This document shows positions 20,601 to 29,530 of a stretch of 64,000 nucleotides of DNA, one piece after another. The stretch covers positions 248,001-312,000 of the forward strand of contig NZ_RBID01000011.1 in NCBI RefSeq assembly GCF_003633895.1, given 5' to 3'. Every line of letters begins with the position of its first letter. Position 1 is the first letter of the stretch. The notes under the pieces are model-generated. The model searched no databases. It saw nothing but the letters and a program-made list of their open reading frames with translations, and was not told the DNA's origin. The translations under genes and the position numbers were made by a program. Origin of the DNA: Vogesella indigofera. Lineage in GTDB: Bacteria > Pseudomonadota > Gammaproteobacteria > Burkholderiales > Chromobacteriaceae.

Positions 20601-20640
20601 AGGTTGGCCGCAAGCTTGTAATGGCGTGCGGCCAACCTTT
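20599..20640. terminator. Inverted pair of the dispersed motif between convergent genes
   Basis: AAAGGTTGGCCGCA at 20599-20612 and its complement at 20627-20640, loop 14 nt, with TTT after it. It overlaps the stop codon of the pentapeptide-like gene and precedes the truC end. Confidence 0.75.
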
Positions 20641-20656
20641 GTCATTCAGTAGAGCA

Positions 20657-21403
20657 TTACGCTTCTGTCAGCCACGCAGCCGGCAGCACCTCGGCCCAGC
20701 CCAGCTCGTGCACCAGCCGCGCAAAGTCGCCGCTCAGCGGTGCGGTGATGGTCAGTGCCTCGCCGCTGTGCGGATGGCGGATGCTTAGCTCTACCGCGTG
20801 CAGCAGCATGCGGCCAACGTTGAATTGCTGCTGGAAGAAGCGGTTGTGCACGCCCTTGCCGTGGGTGGCGTCGCCAATGATCGGGTGTGCGATGTGTTTC
20901 AGGTGGCGGCGCAGCTGGTGGCGGCGGCCGGTTTCCGGCATCAGCTGCAGCAGCGCGTAGCGGCTTTGCGGATAGCGGTCTACGGCGTAGGGCAGGGTGC
21001 AGCGCGCCAGCGTGCGGTAGCGGGTGAAGGCCGGCTGCGCGTTCAGCTGCGCGTTGCCGTGCACGTATTCGCGCTCGTCCGGCTGGCGGGTGATGGCGTG
21101 GTCGATGTCGCCGCTGTCGGCCGGATGGCCGCGCACCACGGCGAGATAGGTCTTGGCCGGCTGCTTGGCGGCAAAGTCCTGGTTGAGCAGTCGCGCGCTG
21201 TCGCTGTCCAGCGCGAACAGCAGCACGCCGCTGGTGCCGCGATCCAGCCGGTGCACCGGAAACACCTGCTGCCCGATCTGGTCGCGCAGCAATTGCACCG
21301 CGAAGCGGGTTTCGCGGCGGTCGATCTCGCTGCGGTGCACCAAGAGGCCGGACGGCTTGTCGATGGCGATCAGGTGCTGGTCACGATAGAGGATGGTGAG
21401 CAT
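20657..21403 (-). CDS. truC: tRNA pseudouridine(65) synthase TruC-like
   Basis: A 248-residue RluA-superfamily enzyme without an S4 domain. It starts MLTILYRDQHLIAIDKPSGLLVH and has the catalytic HRLDRGTSGVL near residue 52 and PETGRRHQLRRHL, the TruC pattern. TruC modifies U65 of certain tRNAs. ATG 21403 fits the family start; longer frames upstream are not conserved. One dispersed motif copy (TGCGGCCAACGTTG, 20809) is in frame inside the gene. Confidence 0.88.
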   Translation of the reverse strand: MLTILYRDQHLIAIDKPSGLLVHRSEIDRRETRFAVQLLRDQIGQQVFPVHRLDRGTSGVLLFALDSDSARLLNQDFAAKQPAKTYLAVVRGHPADSGDIDHAITRQPDEREYVHGNAQLNAQPAFTRYRTLARCTLPYAVDRYPQSRYALLQLMPETGRRHQLRRHLKHIAHPIIGDATHGKGVHNRFFQQQFNVGRMLLHAVELSIRHPHSGEALTITAPLSGDFARLVHELGWAEVLPAAWLTEA

Positions 21404-21551
21404 GGGCGGGGCCGGCGGCAAAAGCGCGCATTTTAACAGCGCCGCCGCGGCCACGCCGCGTCGATTGGCCGCCACGCCGTGCACGCCGGTTTTCCATTTG
21501 GCATGGCATGTGCTATGGCTATAGTTCCCGCCGCCTGACAAGGACCCCACC

Positions 21552-23372
21552 ATGAGCGCCCGCCTGTCCACCGTTGCCCTGTCGCTGCTACTGGCCGCCT
21601 GTGCCGCCACGCCGCCATCGTTCACCTACAGCCCGCTGCCACCGCAGCCGGAAGCCGCCTCCGGCTATCAGGACAAGCCGGGCTGGGCCACCAGACAGTA
21701 CGCGGTGGCCGCCGCCAATCCGCTGGCCACCGACGCCGGTCGTCAGGTGCTGGCCGCCGGCGGCAGTGCACTGGATGCCGCCATCGCGGTGCAGATGGTG
21801 CTGGGGCTGGTGGAGCCGCAAAGCAGCGGCATCGGCGGCGGCGCCTTCCTGCTGTACTACGACGGCAAGCAGGTCAGCGCCTGGGACGGCCGTGAAACCG
21901 CACCGGCCGCCGCCGATGAGACGCTGTTCCTCGGTGCCGACGGCAAACCGCTGGCGTTCAACGACGCGGTGGTCGGTGGCCGCTCGGTTGGCGTGCCCGG
22001 CGTGGTGGCGATGCTGGAGCAGGCGCACCGCGAGCAGGGCAAGCTGCCGTGGACGGACCTGTTCCAGCCGGCCATCCGCCTCGCCGAACAGGGTTTCGCC
22101 ATCAGCCCGCGGCTGCATACCCTGCTGAAGTCCGACGCCTTCCTGAAGCAGGACCCGGTGGCCGCCGCCTACTTCTATCAGGCCAGCGGCGAGCCGTACC
22201 CGGTCGGCCACCTGCTGCGCAACAAGCCCTACGCCGACGTGCTGCGGCAGATCGCCGCTGCGGGCAGCAAGGCGCTGCTGCAGGGCGCGGTGGCCGAGGC
22301 CATCGTCGCCAAGGTGCAGGGCCATGCGGCCAACCCCGGCAAGCTGACGCTGGCCGATCTCGCCAGCTACCGGCCGAAGAAGCGTGACGCGCTGTGTAGC
22401 GACTACCGCGCCGCCAGCCGCGACTACCGCCTGTGCGGTTTTCCGCCGCCCAGCAGCGGCGCCATCGCCATCGGCCAGATCCTCGGCATCCTGAACCACA
22501 CGCCGGCCGCCGGCCTGCCGTTGCAGCAGGGCGCGGACGGCAAGCCGCTGCCGTCGCCGCAGTGGCTGCACTTGTACAGCGAGGCGTCACGACTGGCGTT
22601 TGCCGATCGCGCCAAGTACGTCGGCGATCCGGACTTCGTGCAGCCGCCCGGCGGCAGCTGGCACACCATGCTGGCGCCCGGCTATCTGGCGGCGCGCGCG
22701 AAGCTGATCGGCGACAACAGCATGAAGACTGCACAGCCTGGTCAGCCCGGCGCCATGCCGCTGGCGCTAGGCATAGCCGCGGCGCAGCCGGAATACGGCA
22801 CCAGCCACATCAGCATCGTCGATGCCGACGGCCACGCGCTGAGCATGACCACCACCATCGAGGCGCAGTTCGGCGCGCGGCAGATGGTGAATCCGTCCGG
22901 TAACGGCGTTGGCGGCTTCCTGCTCAACAACGAGCTGACCGATTTCAACTTCGCCCCCAACGACGCCAGCGGCCTGCCCACCGCCAACCGCGTGCAGCCG
23001 GGCAAGCGCCCGCGCAGCTCGATGAGTCCGACGCTGGTGTTCGACAAGGCCAGCGGCCAGCTGCTGATCAGCGGCGGCAGCCCCGGTGGCGCGCTGATCA
23101 TCCACTACACCGCCAAGACGCTGTACGGCATGCTCAACTGGGGACTGAACGCGCAGCAGGCGATCAACCTGCCCAACTTCGGTGCTACCGGCGCGCCGAC
23201 GCTGCTGGAAGAAAAGCGCTTCTCGGCTGACACCGTGCAGTGGCTGCAGGCGCACGGCCATGAGGTGCGCGAAACCGATATGACCAGCGGCCTGCAGGCC
23301 ATCGGCCGCACGGGCAGCGGCTACTTTGGCGGCGCCGACCCGCGCCGCGAAGGCGTGGTGATGGGGGAGTAG
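21552..23372 (+). CDS. ggt: Gamma-glutamyltransferase
   Basis: Hydrolyses or transfers the gamma-glutamyl group of glutathione and related peptides in the periplasm. The 606-residue precursor has a lipoprotein-like leader (LLLAAC). The large-subunit region includes ANPLATDAG, GIGGGAF and GRETAP. Self-cleavage is expected before the nucleophile Thr in EYGTSHISIVD (about residue 417), and the small subunit has SPTLVF and GGSPGG. Single-gene unit ending in a strong terminator. The lipid anchor is inferred from the cysteine position only. Confidence 0.93.
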   Translation: MSARLSTVALSLLLAACAATPPSFTYSPLPPQPEAASGYQDKPGWATRQYAVAAANPLATDAGRQVLAAGGSALDAAIAVQMVLGLVEPQSSGIGGGAFLLYYDGKQVSAWDGRETAPAAADETLFLGADGKPLAFNDAVVGGRSVGVPGVVAMLEQAHREQGKLPWTDLFQPAIRLAEQGFAISPRLHTLLKSDAFLKQDPVAAAYFYQASGEPYPVGHLLRNKPYADVLRQIAAAGSKALLQGAVAEAIVAKVQGHAANPGKLTLADLASYRPKKRDALCSDYRAASRDYRLCGFPPPSSGAIAIGQILGILNHTPAAGLPLQQGADGKPLPSPQWLHLYSEASRLAFADRAKYVGDPDFVQPPGGSWHTMLAPGYLAARAKLIGDNSMKTAQPGQPGAMPLALGIAAAQPEYGTSHISIVDADGHALSMTTTIEAQFGARQMVNPSGNGVGGFLLNNELTDFNFAPNDASGLPTANRVQPGKRPRSSMSPTLVFDKASGQLLISGGSPGGALIIHYTAKTLYGMLNWGLNAQQAINLPNFGATGAPTLLEEKRFSADTVQWLQAHGHEVRETDMTSGLQAIGRTGSGYFGGADPRREGVVMGE

Positions 23373-23395
23373 GGCGCAATCCGCTACAAATACAG

Positions 23396-23436
23396 ACACG
23401 CGGCCAACCCTGGCAAGGTTGGCCGCGTGTTTTTTT
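23396..23436 (+). terminator. Terminator of ggt built from opposed dispersed motifs
   Basis: ACACGCGGCCAACC (23396-23409) pairs with its complement (23417-23430), followed by seven T. Each arm carries the motif core. Confidence 0.88.
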
Positions 23437-23439
23437 AGG

Positions 23440-23632
23440 CTATTTCAGGCGCTTGAAAACGGCGGGGGAAGATTCGTAGCCTGGATAAGGCGACGCCGCA
23501 TCCGGGGAATATCGTCCATATGGTGGTGAATTATCGTGGGGATACCCGGATGCGCCGATCAGCCGGCGGCCTTCGCCGCTTCCGACCGCACGGCCACAAT
23601 GCGAGCGCATTGCCCGGCCTGTAGCGCAGGGA
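23440..23632. repeat. REP-like palindromic sequence downstream of asnC
   Basis: GGATAAGGCGACGCCGCATCC near 23482 forms an imperfect hairpin, and a partner CCCGGATGCGCCG occurs near 23547. This resembles repetitive extragenic palindromes seen in proteobacteria. No gene is apparent in these 190 bp. Copy number in the rest of the genome is unknown. Confidence 0.35.
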
Positions 23633-24085
23633 TCATAGCGGCAGCGGACGGTCCTGAATGACATTCTTCATGACCAGGGTGGAGGTCAGGCGCTGCACGC
23701 TGGGCAGGCTGGAAAGGCGTTCATCGTACAGCTGCTGGAAAGCGGGCAGGTCGCGGGTCATGACGTGGAGCAGATAGTCGGGGTCACCGAACAGCCGCTG
23801 GGCCTGGATAACCTGCGGAATGGCGAGCAGTGACGCCTCGAAGGTCTGCACCGCGTGGTGATCTCCGTCGCGCAGCGTCACAAAAACGAGGGCGGAAAAA
23901 TTCAGGCCCAGGTTTGCGGGGTCGAGGTGGGCACGGTAGCCCTTGATCGCCCCGGACTGCTCCAGTGCGCGCACTCGGCGATGGCAGGGCGAGACGCTCA
24001 GCCCGATGCGGTCGGCCAACTCGGTGACGGAAAGCCGCCCGTCGGACTGGAGTTCGGCAAGGATCTTGCAATCAATCTTGTCCAT
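23633..24085 (-). CDS. Lrp/AsnC-family transcriptional regulator
   Basis: A 150-residue regulator with an N-terminal helix-turn-helix (LSVTELADRIGLSVSPCHRRVRALE, residues about 18-42) and a C-terminal RAM/AsnC ligand-binding domain (GDPDYLLHVMTRD). It probably senses an amino acid and controls the divergent LysE-type exporter. The gap between them is A+T rich, with GAAAAATTTTCC next to the regulator start and GGAATATTATTTCC near 24150, plausible Lrp-type sites. Confidence 0.88.
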   Translation of the reverse strand: MDKIDCKILAELQSDGRLSVTELADRIGLSVSPCHRRVRALEQSGAIKGYRAHLDPANLGLNFSALVFVTLRDGDHHAVQTFEASLLAIPQVIQAQRLFGDPDYLLHVMTRDLPAFQQLYDERLSSLPSVQRLTSTLVMKNVIQDRPLPL

Positions 24086-24242
24086 TTAGAAAAATTTTCC
24101 AAAAACTGCAGATGCATCACAAAAACTTGAGAGCACATTCTAACTTCCAGGGAATATTATTTCCAACAGCAACACGAACTTGGAAACATCTACCTCGCCA
24201 AGGTGGCGGAAGGTAGGCGATATGCCTCTGGAGGAGTACGGA

Positions 24243-24377
24243 ATGAAAACACAGCGCGGTCGGCGGCAGCCGGCGGAGACGGATTCGGCTATCGCCGGCC
24301 TGGCGTGGTCTGCCAGCCCGGCAGCAATCGAGCCACGGGCCACAGCCCGGCGGCGGTGTGCGGGAGCCGCAGCATGA
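24243..24377 (+). CDS. Possible 44-residue leader ORF coupled to the LysE gene
   Basis: ATG 24243 is preceded at the right distance by a strong GGAGGAG ribosome-binding site. The stop TGA (24375-24377) overlaps the ATG of the exporter gene (24374) as ATGA. The predicted product is rich in Arg and Ala and has no recognised domain. The arrangement suggests a translated leader that feeds ribosomes to the exporter gene or regulates it. Alternatively, the strong site may be fortuitous. Confidence 0.45.
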   Translation: MKTQRGRRQPAETDSAIAGLAWSASPAAIEPRATARRRCAGAAA

Positions 24378-24991
24378 GCTATGGCATTTTTGCGGCTTTC
24401 TGGGCGGTGTCGATCCTGTTTGTCATCACCCCCGGTGTGGACTGGGCGTATGCGATCTCCGCCGGCATGCGAGGGCGGGTGGTGGTGCCGGCGGTCGCCG
24501 GCCTGCTCATCGGCCACCTGCTGGCGACACTGGTGGTGGCGGCCGGCGTGGGCGCCCTGGTGGCCGGCCACCCGCTGACCCTGACCGCGCTCACCGTCGT
24601 CGGCGCCGGCTATCTGCTGTGGGTTGGCATCGGCATGCTGCGCCATCCCTCCGTGCCCAGCGCCGCCGAGATCGCGGAATCCGGTTCATGGGCGCGCTGG
24701 ACCGTGAAAGGCGTTTGCGTGAGCGGTTTGAATCCCAAGGTATTCCTGCTGTTCCTGGCCTTGCTTCCCCAGTTTACGGACCGCAGCGCGTCGTGGTCGG
24801 TGCCGCTGCAGATCGTTGCGCTGGGGCTGGTTCACATCGTCAGTTGCGGCGTGGTCTATCTGCTGGTCGGCTTTGGCGCCGGGGCGGTACTGCAGACCCG
24901 CCCGCGGGCGGCGCTGCTCGTCAGCCGCCTGTCCGGTGCCGCGATGATCGTCATCGCCACGCTGCTGTTTGCCGAGCAGCTCATGCGCTGA
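24374..24991 (+). CDS. LysE/RhtB-family amino-acid exporter
   Basis: A 205-residue inner-membrane protein with about six hydrophobic segments. It begins with the family pattern FWAVSILFVITPGVDWAYAISAG and has GLNPKVFLLFLALLPQF in the middle, typical of LysE/RhtB exporters of amino acids or homoserine lactones. The start at 24374 gives a family-length protein. The divergent AsnC regulator is the likely controller. Confidence 0.88.
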   Translation: MSYGIFAAFWAVSILFVITPGVDWAYAISAGMRGRVVVPAVAGLLIGHLLATLVVAAGVGALVAGHPLTLTALTVVGAGYLLWVGIGMLRHPSVPSAAEIAESGSWARWTVKGVCVSGLNPKVFLLFLALLPQFTDRSASWSVPLQIVALGLVHIVSCGVVYLLVGFGAGAVLQTRPRAALLVSRLSGAAMIVIATLLFAEQLMR

Positions 24992-25121
24992 GCCGATGCC
25001 GGGAAAAATGCGCCACGACACGGCCGGCGACCGGCCGGTATTCCGCCAATGACAAATACAAGCAGGTACAAGGCTGCTAAATTGCATGGCAGCCTCCAAC
25101 CCTTGCCAAGGTGCCCGCAAC

Positions 25122-25550
25122 ATGAATGATCTCCACGAAAGAATTGCTGCCAGTTTCCGCGACCAGGGCCTGATGGCGACGCTGGGCGCTACGCTCGCCC
25201 ATGTCGCCGATGGGGAAGTCCACATCGCCCTGCCTTTTTCCCGCGCGCTGTCGCAACAGCACGGTTATGTGCATGCGGGCGCCATCACCAGCATCGTGGA
25301 TAGCGCGTGCGGTTATGCCGCGCTGACCAAGGCGGCAGCGGGGTACGAAGTGGTCACCGCCGAATTCAAGATCAACCTGCTCCGGCCCGCACTCGGTGAG
25401 CGTTTCGTGGCCATCGGTACGGTCCAGAATGCCGGCAAGCTGCTCACCGTCTGCACCGGCGAAGTGCGTGCCTACCCCGACGGCTGCACCGCGTACAAAG
25501 TGGTGGCGCTGATGCAGGCCACCATCGCCAACGTCCGTGCTCAAGACTGA
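25122..25550 (+). CDS. PaaI-type hotdog thioesterase
   Basis: A 142-residue hotdog-fold protein. The HAGAITSIVDSACGYAA segment (residues about 47-63) carries the catalytic-loop HxGxxxxxxD pattern of PaaI-type acyl-CoA thioesterases, and FKINLLRPA follows on the central strand. The ATG at 25122 is chosen; one at 25086 adds 12 residues. It lies 130 bp after the exporter gene. Substrate unknown. Confidence 0.8.
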   Translation: MNDLHERIAASFRDQGLMATLGATLAHVADGEVHIALPFSRALSQQHGYVHAGAITSIVDSACGYAALTKAAAGYEVVTAEFKINLLRPALGERFVAIGTVQNAGKLLTVCTGEVRAYPDGCTAYKVVALMQATIANVRAQD

Positions 25551-25695
25551 TCCGGCCGGCGGGCTGCTGGTGCCTGTCAGCGTGTCAGCCGTTGCGCGGC
25601 TTCAGCATCAATTATTTTATTTGGCGGCCGGCAGGCTGCATGACCTACACGGCATGACCTGCGGACGGTTTGCCATGCGCTAAGGAGCTTTCAAG

Positions 25696-26610
25696 ATGCC
25701 AGACCATATGCCCCGACCAACCCTCGGCGGCCAGACCGACAGTGCGAATCACGCGACGCCCCCTTACGGCCAACCTCAGGGCCCTGCGGGGCGCAAGCGC
25801 AAGCCAGTGACCACCCGGCAGATCGCCGAGATGCGGGCCAATGGCGAAAAAATCGCGGTGCTGACCGCCTATGACGCCACCTTTGCCGCCGCCGCCGATT
25901 TTGCGGGGGTCGACTGCATCATGGTTGGCGACTCGCTGGGCATGGTGTGTCAAGGCAGAAGCAGTACCGTCGGCGTGTCGCTGGAGAGCATGCTGTATCA
26001 CACCCAGTGTGTCGCCCAGGGGCTTGTTCGTGCCGAAGGAAGCGCGCTGCTGATTGCCGATCTTCCCTTTGGCAGCTACCAGCACTCGCGTGACCAGGCG
26101 ATTGGCTCCGCCATTCAGCTGATGCAGGCCGGTGCGCAGATGGTCAAGCTTGAAGGCGGCGGCTGGACCACCGATGTGGTGGCGTTTCTGGTCGAGCGGG
26201 GTATTCCAGTCTGTGGCCATCTGGGGCTGACGCCGCAAACCGTGTCGGCACAGGGCGGCTATCGTGTCCAGGGGCGCGAGGAGGCGGCGGCGGAACGGAT
26301 CCGGACCGAGGCCGCGGCGCTGGACGCCGCCGGGGCGGCGATGATGGTGCTGGAAATGATTCCCGCCCGGCTTGCCGCAACCATTTCCGGTGAGATGAAG
26401 TCCTGCGCCACCATCGGCATCGGAGCCGGCAACGGCACTGCCGGCCAGGTGTTGGTGATGCATGACATGCTTGGCCTCAATCTTGGGCGCATGGCGAAGT
26501 TCGTGCGGAACTTCCTGCGCGAGGCTGATGATGTGCACGCTGCTTTCGCGGCATACGTCGCGGCCGTCAAAGACGGCTCGTTTCCGGATAACCGGCAGCA
26601 TGCCTGGTGA
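25696..26610 (+). CDS. panB: 3-methyl-2-oxobutanoate hydroxymethyltransferase (ketopantoate synthase)
   Basis: Transfers a hydroxymethyl group from methylene-THF to alpha-ketoisovalerate in pantothenate synthesis. Conserved blocks are [24 protein letters not shown] (metal-binding Asp), [14 protein letters not shown] and [21 protein letters not shown]. At 304 residues it carries an unconserved, Pro/Gly-rich N-terminal extension of about 35 residues. AAGGAG before ATG 25696 supports that start. No panC or panD is adjacent, so this may be an accessory paralogue. Terminator downstream. Confidence 0.92.
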   Translation: MPDHMPRPTLGGQTDSANHATPPYGQPQGPAGRKRKPVTTRQIAEMRANGEKIAVLTAYDATFAAAADFAGVDCIMVGDSLGMVCQGRSSTVGVSLESMLYHTQCVAQGLVRAEGSALLIADLPFGSYQHSRDQAIGSAIQLMQAGAQMVKLEGGGWTTDVVAFLVERGIPVCGHLGLTPQTVSAQGGYRVQGREEAAAERIRTEAAALDAAGAAMMVLEMIPARLAATISGEMKSCATIGIGAGNGTAGQVLVMHDMLGLNLGRMAKFVRNFLREADDVHAAFAAYVAAVKDGSFPDNRQHAW

Positions 26611-26673
26611 CGACTGGCATGTGCGCGACTGAGGTACGGGCCTGCCGCTTTTGAAGGGCGCCCCATAAAGTCA

Positions 26674-26705
26674 TGCGGCCAACCTTGTCACCAAGGTTGG
26701 CCGCA
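26674..26705. terminator. Inverted pair of the dispersed motif between convergent genes
   Basis: TGCGGCCAACCTTG (26674-26687) and its perfect complement (26692-26705), loop TCAC; it separates panB from the oligopeptide-binding gene. Confidence 0.75.
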
Positions 26706-26731
26706 GTTGTTTCAGGCGTCAGCCAAAACGC

Positions 26732-28315
26732 TTACTTCAGCACCACCTTGCTGAAATCCACGCGCCCGAACGGGCTGACCTGGTAACCGCTGACCTTGTT
26801 GCTGGTGATCACTGCGGCGGTCGGGTGGGCCAGTGGCAGCCACAGCGCCTGTTCCTTGATGATCTGCTGCGCGCGGGCGTAGTTGGCGGCGCGCAGTTTC
26901 GGGCTGGCGTCGCGGCGGGCGTCGGTGATCAGCTTGTCCAGCTTCGGGTCGCAGTAGCGGGCGAAGTTGGTGCCGGATTGCACCGCGGCGCAGCTGAATT
27001 GCGGGGTGAGGAAGTTGTCGGCGTCGCCGTTGTCGCCGGCCCAGCCCATGAACAGCAGATCATGCTCGCCGGCCTTGCCGCGCTTGATCAGCTCGCCCCA
27101 TTCGATGACCTTGATCTCGGCGCGGATGCCGATTTTGGCAAGATCGGCCTGCAGCAGTTCGGCGCCGGCTTTCGGGTTCGGGTTCAGCGTGCTGCCGGTG
27201 GGGCGGATCCAGATGCTGGTATCAAAGCCGTTGGGGTGGCCGGCGTCGGCCAGCAGTTTCTTGGCGCGGACGATGTCCTGCGGGTAGTCCTTGATCGCCT
27301 TGTTGTAGCCGAAGGTGGAGGGCGGGAACGGGTTGCTGGCGGCGATGGCGCTGCCGCCGAACACCGCTTTCAGGTAGCTGGCCTTGTCGAAGGCGAGGTT
27401 CACCGCCTGGCGCACGCGCTTGTCGTCAAACGGCTTGTGCTGGCTGTTGAGCGCGACGAAGCCGGTCATGAACGCCGGGGTGGTCAGTACGCGCAGGCGG
27501 CTGTCGGCGCTGGCTTCCTGCACGTCCTGCGGTTTCGGGCCGATGGCGATCTGGCATTCGCCGGCTTTCAGCTTCTGCACACGCACATTGCTGTCGGGGG
27601 TGATGGCGTAGGTCAGCCGTTCTGCCGCCGGCTTGCCGCCGAAGTAGGCGGGGTTGGCCGCATAGCGCACCGCGCTGTCCTTGGCAAAGCCCTGCAGCTG
27701 GAACGGGCCGGTGCCGACCGGCTGGCTGTTCAGCAGCTCCGGGGTGCCGGCGCGCGCCAGTTGCGCCGCGTATTCGGCGGAGTAGATCGAGGCAAAGCCC
27801 ATCGACAGCGTCGGCAGCAGGGTGGCGTCCGGCTGGTTCAGCTCGAAGCGCACGGTGCGGGCATCGACGCGCACCACCGCCTTGATCAGCTTGTCGAGCT
27901 GGAAGGATTTGGCGTGCGGGTAGCCGGTGGGAGCGGTCTTGTGCCACGGGTGGTTGCTGTCCAGCATGCGCTGGAAGCTGAACACCACGTCGTCGGCATC
28001 CAGCGCGCGGGTGGGGTTGAACCAGGCGGTGCGGTGGAAGGCGACCTTGTCACGCAGGGTGAAGGTGATGGACAGGCCGTCCGGCGCCACCGTCCAGCGT
28101 GTGGCCAGTGACGGCACCAGCTTGCCCTGGCGGGCGTCGTATTCCACCAGCCGGTTGAACAGCACGTCGGCGCTGGCGTTGGTGGTGGTCAGCGAGTTGT
28201 AGCGCACCACGTCGAAGCCTTCCGGGCTGGCGTCGGTGCAGACGGTGAGCGGTTTGGCCAGCGCGGTGGCGGACAGGGCGAGCAGGGACAAGGGCAGCAG
28301 GGTGCGCAATTGCAT
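26732..28315 (-). CDS. ABC transporter substrate-binding protein, DppA/OppA type (SBP_bac_5)
   Basis: A 527-residue periplasmic protein with a 20-residue signal peptide (ALAKP). Family-5 landmarks are CTDASPEGFDVV, VAPDGLSITFTLRDKVAFH, DADDVVFSFQRM, NQPVGTGPFQ-type and VRQAVNLAFDK. The early CTDASPEGFD is the form seen in dipeptide-binding DppA proteins. It binds peptides or related ligands for a permease not present here. A 10-bp inverted repeat lies just upstream. Single gene in this window. Confidence 0.9.
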   Translation of the reverse strand: MQLRTLLPLSLLALSATALAKPLTVCTDASPEGFDVVRYNSLTTTNASADVLFNRLVEYDARQGKLVPSLATRWTVAPDGLSITFTLRDKVAFHRTAWFNPTRALDADDVVFSFQRMLDSNHPWHKTAPTGYPHAKSFQLDKLIKAVVRVDARTVRFELNQPDATLLPTLSMGFASIYSAEYAAQLARAGTPELLNSQPVGTGPFQLQGFAKDSAVRYAANPAYFGGKPAAERLTYAITPDSNVRVQKLKAGECQIAIGPKPQDVQEASADSRLRVLTTPAFMTGFVALNSQHKPFDDKRVRQAVNLAFDKASYLKAVFGGSAIAASNPFPPSTFGYNKAIKDYPQDIVRAKKLLADAGHPNGFDTSIWIRPTGSTLNPNPKAGAELLQADLAKIGIRAEIKVIEWGELIKRGKAGEHDLLFMGWAGDNGDADNFLTPQFSCAAVQSGTNFARYCDPKLDKLITDARRDASPKLRAANYARAQQIIKEQALWLPLAHPTAAVITSNKVSGYQVSPFGRVDFSKVVLK

Positions 28316-28340
28316 GGTGGGTTCCTTTGTACATAACGGT

Positions 28341-28387
28341 CATGCCAATGGCGCAGCATAACGTCATTGGCATGAGTTATGCCAATG
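28341..28387. promoter_or_regulatory. Candidate operator upstream of the DppA-like gene
   Basis: CATGCCAATG (28341-28350) and its complement (28365-28374) form a perfect 10-bp inverted repeat with a 14-bp spacer; a third half-site ATGCCAATG follows at 28379-28387. It lies 26 bp upstream of the minus-strand start, a likely regulator-binding position. The cognate regulator is not evident. Confidence 0.45.
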
Positions 28388-28429
28388 CTTGTTTCAGCTA
28401 AGCAAAGTCACAAACCGCCACCACCATGC

Positions 28430-29530
28430 TCAGCCGTGACGGCTGAGGATCGGCCCGGCCATGCGCTGCAGGATGCCGGCCAGCGTGCTCAGCGCCAGCC
28501 GTTGCCGCCCCGGCAGGTGGGCGCTGAACACCGCGCTGTATTCCAGCGCCGGCACGCCGCCGCGATGCTGCTTGAAGGCGCCGGCACCGGAGCTGTAGTG
28601 CAGGCGCAGGCCGCGTGCCTGTGCCTCGCGCAGCAGCAGCGCCATCAGCCGCCGGTACAGCCCCAGCTCCGGCGGCAGCGTGGTGTCGTAGCCCAGCAGC
28701 GGCGTGGTCAGCCAGCCATAGCGCTGATACAGGCCGATGACGCCGACGATGCGGCCGTCCAGGCGCAGCGCATGCAGCTCCAGGAAGCGTTTGTCGAGGC
28801 ACAGCGCGAAGAAGGCATCGGTGAAATCCGGGTTCAGCACCGAGTGCTTGTCGATGAACAACGCGCGGAAGCAGCGCCGCAACGCCGGCAGCTCGTCCGC
28901 GGTCAGCGTGTCCGGGCCGCCCAGCTGCAGATCGGGCTGTGCCAGCAGCTTCTGGTCGCGCTTGACGTTGGGGCTTTGCCACACCGCCGGGTCTTGCGGA
29001 TCGCAGGTGTAGATCTGCCGCGCCGGCAGCAGCGTCCAGCCCTGTGCGGCCAACCTTTGCGCGAGGCCGGGGTTGACCGCATCGCTGACATTGCGCAGCA
29101 GCAGCGGACTGTCGCAGTGGCGCGTCATCACCGACTCGGTCAGCAGCGACAGGTCGCTGTCCTGCCACTGCGGGTGCAGGTTGGTGGAGATCAGCCAGTT
29201 GTTGATTACCGCCGCCTCGTCCAGCCGCGCGGCGGTAATCAGGCCGGACAGCGGCAGGCCGGCGACCTGCGCCAGTGTGCCCAGCGAGCGGCTCTTGCGC
29301 TGCGCTTCGTCCTGCGCGTAGCGCAGCCACGCCGAGCGCGCGCTGGCGACGTAGCTGTCCTGCGCGCTGAAGGTGTGCAGCCGGGTGACCGGGATCGGCG
29401 GATTGCCGGCGTCGCTGCAGCACACGTCGCAGGCGGCATTGCGCACCCAGTGCTGGCCGCCGTTGAGTCGGGCCTGGCTCAGCCAGCTGGCGTGGCCGTC
29501 CAGCAGCAGCGCGGGTTCGAGTAGGGTCAT
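28430..29530 (-). CDS. GNAT-superfamily acyltransferase-like protein
   Basis: A 366-residue protein. The C-terminal third (about 230-340) has a GNAT-type arrangement: a central strand HALRLDGRIVGVIGLYQRYG, then LPPELGLYRRLMALLLREAQARGL, where an acyl-CoA-binding helix would lie. The N-terminal half is not assignable, though it contains a cysteine pair in CDVCC. Its ATG overlaps the stop of the BtaA-like gene by 4 bp (ATGA), so it is translated with it and probably acts on the same product. The acyl donor and acceptor are unknown. Confidence 0.65.
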   Translation of the reverse strand: MTLLEPALLLDGHASWLSQARLNGGQHWVRNAACDVCCSDAGNPPIPVTRLHTFSAQDSYVASARSAWLRYAQDEAQRKSRSLGTLAQVAGLPLSGLITAARLDEAAVINNWLISTNLHPQWQDSDLSLLTESVMTRHCDSPLLLRNVSDAVNPGLAQRLAAQGWTLLPARQIYTCDPQDPAVWQSPNVKRDQKLLAQPDLQLGGPDTLTADELPALRRCFRALFIDKHSVLNPDFTDAFFALCLDKRFLELHALRLDGRIVGVIGLYQRYGWLTTPLLGYDTTLPPELGLYRRLMALLLREAQARGLRLHYSSGAGAFKQHRGGVPALEYSAVFSAHLPGRQRLALSTLAGILQRMAGPILSRHG

